64,000 bases of DNA, taken from the NCBI RefSeq assembly GCF_033807715.1, contig NC_084597.1:9920843-9984842 (forward strand). The letters are read 5' to 3'. Positions 59,619 to 64,000 of the stretch are shown here, piece by piece (within the stretch, counting starts at the first letter, position 1; each line of letters opens with the position of its first letter). A model generated the notes under the pieces. That model had not been told where the DNA came from. It saw only the letters and a program-made list of their open reading frames with translations, and did not search any database. Source of the stretch: Cololabis saira (lineage: Eukaryota; Chordata; Actinopteri; Beloniformes; Belonidae). Both the position numbers and the translations under genes were made by a program.

Positions 59619-60195
59619 GGCCCCGTTTACACGTTGCAAAAACGGTGGTGTATTCATGCGTTTTGGCCGTTCGTTTACACGAAAATGAAGCTCAAATTCA
59701 CCAAAAAACGATACGTTCTGAAAACTCCGGCCAAAGTGGAGATTTGCAAAACCTCCGTCTTCACGTTTGCGTCTAAACAGAGGGAAACGGACATTTAGGC
59801 TTCAGAACGTCACATTATACAAAAGAAACGTCACCAGCGTCATGAGTGCGAACTGTGTTTACAATTTGTTTGGTCACCGTCAATATTTTCTTGTATTTTA
59901 CCTGTTTTATATTCTAAAGCCACACTTAAAAGTAACTCCACTTCTCTGTCACTCCAAACGAAAGACTCTCGTTCATCTTGGAAGTAACTGGAAGTTACTC
60001 GTGTCATTTGTTGATGTTTTTTTTCCAGGATTCTGATTGGCTAGCATGACTTTATGCTTCTCGTTACACTGCCCCCTGTAGGTTTGGCTGCTCATAGCAC
60101 CTTAACAGCGTATTTATGCAGGTTCGTGTAAATTATGGTATTTTTCAAAACGTAGAGGGGGAAATATGCGTTTTTGTAAATACCCGGTTTAATAT
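59619..60195. mobile_element. probable MITE starting GGCCCCGTTTACACG
   Basis: The left end ggccccgtttacacgttgca and internal GTTTACACGAAAATG and GTGTAAATTATGG words resemble a fish MITE class with ends reading GGGCCGTTTACACG. The right end near 60190 (gtaaatacccggttt) is a decayed complement. No target duplication is fixed. Confidence 0.45.
60069..60082 (-). promoter_or_regulatory. CTCF-like motif, reverse orientation
   Basis: On the minus strand CCTACAGGGGGCAG fits the CTCF core with two mismatches. It points toward the forward motifs at 70 and 2822. It lies within a probable MITE. Confidence 0.25.
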
Positions 60196-62136
60196 GCACT
60201 AGTCCTCCCCAAATAAATATGATTTAAAATTAATTAAAATTTCACTAATCCAGGCTTTTTTTCTCTCCTTTTTTTAACATTTAAGTTCAATTATTTAAAC
60301 TTACAACTCCTTCAAATTCTTGCTCCATAATCAAAAGGGTTCTTACAACAGTAATAAGAGACACAAGACAAGAAGTCTTGTCAGGTCACAGGCAGTCTGG
60401 GCTGCAAAAAGTGCACAGTGGTGCTGTGAAGTAATGAACCAAAAATTGGAAAAAGCAGCTTGTTTGCTTCAGGGCTATGGAAAGCTACTGTACATAAGAA
60501 TGAGAGTCAGCAAGCAAAAGATGATCGCAGTGGGGATATTTGGCATGCTTCGGGATGTATTTCAGAAGGGAGACTACCGGTAGTCCAAACTGGCACCTTC
60601 CACTATGTTTGGAAAAGCAGTATGGCTTTCTGTGTACACTGCAGTCACAGAAACCTTTGCTTAACATGACAAGGAGTGTAAATACAAAGCCAGAAGAGGT
60701 GGTGCAGTCCCCCTTCATTGTGCCTTGATCTTCTCACCATTGACGTGGAGGCTTGCGTGACAAAACAGTACGACAATGTGACATCATAAATCCACTGAAG
60801 ACCTGGGGCAAACTCTCAGAAACGCAGAGAACAGTCACACTTCGAAAGTGTTTATACCAAGTGTTTACATTGAGACCAATGGATAGTTAAAACTAATCAT
60901 GGCAATACATTTCAAAGCATATTCAACTGACAAGCTTAAAGATTTGCACATTCCTTTATTCGAAGTTTTTTTTTCTTCTATCAGTTGTTTTGCGTAAAAG
61001 TCAGATGTCTGGAGTCACACTGCACACATTCCTCACATAGCTACGAGCCTTGTGGTCTTTTGGCGCAGCTGAGTATGTAATAGTAGATTTTTTACATGTG
61101 AAACAGATGAACAAAACTGACAAGTGCATTAATGTTCAGTGGATGGCAAAATTACAAAAGATAAAGAACAAAATGTTTCCTCATGAGAAAGCAGGACAGA
61201 TTCTGTTAAGCCTTTAATGACCATTTTTGCATCCACAGGTTGCTAAGTGACAAGGCGATAACCTGTGGATGAGCCTGGAATATGAAATAAATGAATGGTC
61301 CCATAGCCTAAAAGTTAATCAACCCATCAAAAAAATGACTTATCTTTCTTCTTCACCAGAAAGTAGCTATAATACCACAGTGTCTTTGTAAAGATCTGCT
61401 TTCTGTGGAGTTTTTATATTCAGTTTTTTTTTCCTGATCTGAGTGTAAAAAATTATATTCGTCTTTCATCTTTGAAGTCTTGGTGAAGAAAACCAAAAAC
61501 CTTTCTCTCAATAGGTGGCCACCAATGGAAAGAGAGCCTCTTTTGTGCTTTTGCGTTCTTTGGTTTTTGAATGGACTGATCTTTTGAACCTTTGCACATC
61601 TTTTCCAGTAAAATGTTCTTTGCTCATTATATTCTTTAAAATGTTCATAGCAAAATAAGTTCAAATCCATTCAAAAGAGGTTTTCACAACAATACGTCTT
61701 TTTTTATTACCTCTATTTTTAAGGGCTCATAAGCTGTCCCTTCTCACATTATGTCAAGGCAAATGAAGCAGGTAAAAGGTCTGGAGCTTAGCTGATGTCT
61801 GGTCTCTAGTTGGCATTTAGCGGTTGTTTAACTGGAGCTGCAGTACGTTTAACTGGAAGCTGAGGAGGCCATCACAAGGCTAAATGAACAGTATGGCACA
61901 TAAAGAAAGAAAGAGAGCACTGGTGAGCTCAACATCCCCACAAAGCCTGGGATATGAACGAGGACAACTAAAATGGAATATTTAAGGACTGTTTCCCTGG
62001 TGAAAACAAAGCCCTTTACAACAATAACAGAACTCAAGAATATTCTGGAAAAGGTTGTTTTTTTATGATTATCAAAATCCACAATCAAGAGATACTTTTA
62101 TAAATGTAAGTACAGAGGGTTTACAATAAGGTGAAG
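60196..62136. other. intergenic, no gene recognised
   Basis: Several short frames on both strands, none with a recognisable domain. Confidence 0.4.
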
Positions 62137-62194
62137 CCTATACACGAATCCGGCGACCGGTTTGTGTGCGCCGCCATCTTGCGGCAGCGCCATT

Positions 62195-62228
62195 GCTGCG
62201 GTGGCAGGTGTCAATCTGCCACCGCAGC
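62195..62228. repeat. 13-bp perfect inverted repeat
   Basis: gctgcggtggcag (62195-62207) and its exact complement (62216-62228) around an 8-base loop, in the left subterminal region of the TIR element. A related gccgccaccgcagtaatggcgg block is near the right end. Confidence 0.85.
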
Positions 62229-62893
62229 GCTGTTATTGTAACCTGACGCTCTACAGCATCATTATAGCTGGATTGATGATGTTAGACAGTGGCCTTCCAT
62301 AAATAATGAAGGTATCTTAAATTAATGCTGATGTTAATTTATAAATAATGATTTGTTTGAGCGATAAGCAGGAAAGAATAGAGGAATAGGGAGATATGGG
62401 AGTGTATGATTAAACACTGTAATATAGCATACGTTACGTGTGACGTTAGCAGCGCGAAATGTAATCATTATGGAAAGGCTACGTCATTAAAAAAAACAAC
62501 AACAACAACACCTGTTTATGTTTTGTTTTATTTTAGGTATCCAAGAATATTTTATTGATCGCCTGGCGTCCGATGACCAAAAAAAACGCAATTACAGGTC
62601 TCTAATTGAAGGGCAGAACTATCTCAGCTCCGGATGATACAGAATACATACATACATAACCCCAATCTTCAGATAAAATGAGTTTGTTGAGGAAAAAATA
62701 TCAACTCTATTTGTAGCTGCAGAAGAAAAAAATAATCTCACGAGGAAAAGAAAAATATTGCTCACGCCTCGGAGCCTCTTCAGCATAATACAGCAGTCAA
62801 AAAAAAAGAAAAGAGAAGTAAGAGTAATAAAAAAGATGTACTGTATGTTGTACTATTATACAAATTTATTGAAACACATGGCGAGTCAAACAT

Positions 62894-63178
62894 TTACCAA
62901 AGCAGCTGCCAAACACTAAACAAGGTAGTAAGACGTGGGTTGTGCAGAACTAAATCCTCATCGGAGCTCCATTCTTTAGTAGTGAATTCATATGGATCCA
63001 GACCGTTAATAATCATTATTTTCTCCATATACCGCTCCCTGGCTTCCTTGTTTAAGGTATCCAGGTAAATTCCAGTTCCTTTCCAGCAGTTTAACATCTT
63101 TTTTTTGCGTTCCGTCTGTTCACTTGGTGAAACAGAAAAGTAGTTTTGAAAGTCCGTCCCATCTTCATTCACTATCAA
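62894..63178 (-). pseudogene. N-terminal fragment of YqaJ-type transposon protein (tentative)
   Basis: 94 codons with a Met start. The second half reads ARERYMEKIMIINGLDPYEF and TTKEWSSDEDLVLHNPRL. This resembles the RY-EK---I-GIDPY----EW--D---WP segment at the start of fish YqaJ-domain transposon proteins, as I remember them. The nuclease domain itself is missing; the frame ends soon after, at TTLFSVWQLLW. Location inside a TIR element supports a transposon origin. Confidence 0.4.
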
Positions 63179-63394
63179 AACAAATGCACGTGACCGGGAC
63201 AGGAGTTTTCCGATGATACAAATACATTAAGAGAGCCTGGCAGGGAGCGGAGTAATCGATCCATGGGAGCGGAGCATGGATCTATACGTATATGTCTATG
63301 GGCTGGAGCCATGGGGCTGGAGCGGAGGAGCGCAGCCGCCACCGCAGTAATGGCGGCCGCTCGACTTCCGGGTTTTGCTGGATTCGTGTATAGG

Positions 63395-64000
63395 TAAAAT
63401 TCAAGAAGCTTGATTAAAAAGCCTCCAATGTTTAAGTAACAGATTCTTCGGCCAAATAAAATCAAGATAAACTTGTAGTGATGGTCATTGTTCTGGTTGT
63501 GTATCTGCTGACATAAATGAGCAGATTCAACCACTTCTCATCAGCCACATAGCAGCTGCTGTACTAGACAGTGATAGAGAAAGTTACCACCACACTGGTA
63601 AAAAGAGGCACAGCAGCTCTGAGGCCGGTCTGTTTCAGCCTCCTCGACTCTTTAATCATGTACCATGTAAACTCACTGGACATGTGCAGACTGAGGTTAT
63701 ATGTGACTGTGGTCACCACCATCTGCCTTCCCCATATTGTTGGCATCAAACCTCTGCCTCCTTCTCATACAGTACATGTGAAGGCCAACAACAGCCATGC
63801 ATGTCATCAGCAATCTTATTTCTGTTGTTGTCTTCCAGAGCAGTGATTCAACTATTAAAAGTTGTGGTTTTATTTACAATCATGTCACTTTGGGTACATG
63901 TTTATAAATACTTAAAAACTGAAGTGCTTTGCCCAAAATGGCTGTAATTTCTAAATGGCATGTTCCTCATTTCTGTAAAACCTCTTAAATTAAAGCTGAA
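63395..64000. other. unassigned right edge
   Basis: Both strands carry modest open frames (minus 63749-63564, plus 63571-63846 and a GTG-initiated plus frame to 63947). None is recognised. It could be the edge of a neighbouring gene or repeat continuing beyond the window. Confidence 0.35.

Larger units (their letters stand above)
62137..63394. mobile_element. TIR element with YqaJ-type ORF remnant
   Basis: 1258 bp with inverted ends CCTATACACGAATCCGGC and GCTGGATTCGTGTATAGG. GC-rich subterminal regions carry CCGCCATCTTGCGG and gctgcggtggcag words. The interior has a 94-codon minus-strand ORF (62894-63178). ISL2EU-type transposons carry a YqaJ-nuclease gene, so that group is a reasonable guess. 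I could not find the expected short target duplication. Confidence 0.6.

Noticed and set aside
63564..63749. Possible exon of a neighbouring membrane-protein gene
   Set aside because: No recognisable family and no convincing splice sites; left as unassigned.

Overview
The window looks like nuclear DNA of a teleost fish. It is AT-rich and very intron-rich. It is crowded with interspersed repeats of kinds typical of fish genomes: hAT, PIF/Harbinger and Tc1-type DNA elements, RTE, L2/Rex-like and jockey-like LINEs, a DIRS-type retrotransposon and tRNA-derived SINEs. There are no operons, ribosome binding sites, phage genes or CRISPR arrays. The exact species cannot be read from the sequence.

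One host gene can be reconstructed completely: slc45a2 (MATP/AIM1, the melanosomal sugar/proton transporter mutated in human OCA4 and in the medaka b locus). It lies on the minus strand from the start codon at 42826 to the stop at 8926. Its seven exons all have GT-AG introns with compatible phases, and the joined reading frame is 577 codons plus stop. The upstream region (42827-43330) has two MITF-type E-box motifs, as expected for a pigment gene. The last exon runs directly into the 3' tail of an antisense SINE, which appears to provide the last two codons and the stop.

Layout: 1-7650 is intergenic DNA with an hAT element (978-1687), an L2/Rex-like LINE split by a Harbinger element (4178-5074) and a possible small plus-strand exon (7412-7521). 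7653-8569 is an RTE LINE with an 11-bp target duplication, followed by the slc45a2 3' UTR with its SINE. 8926-42826 is slc45a2. Its introns hold most of the repeats: a hAT element with a 41-bp minisatellite (14885-15730), Harbinger MITEs (17364-17841, 29340-29818), LINE fragments (19.1-21.4 kb), hAT elements (24692-25218, 26417-27116, about 39715-40158), a Harbinger element carrying a further TIR element (28146-29241), a DIRS element nested in a LINE (35355-37600) and a TA-flanked MITE 52 bp from the exon 1 donor (41847-42302). 43.4-49.8 kb is a cluster of degraded jockey-like and L2-like LINEs. 50.8-63.4 kb holds a second copy of the first hAT family, a broken IS630/Tc1-type transposase, two Harbinger derivatives that each keep one half of the Harbinger gene pair, a short copy of the minisatellite-bearing hAT, and a TIR element with a YqaJ-type ORF. 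I could not assign the last 600 bp.

No previously unknown multi-gene system is visible. The strongest unusual signals are the SINE-derived end of slc45a2, the whole-unit (9 x 41 bp) length difference between two hAT copies, and a TIR element with perfect 45-bp ends sitting exactly on a deletion junction.
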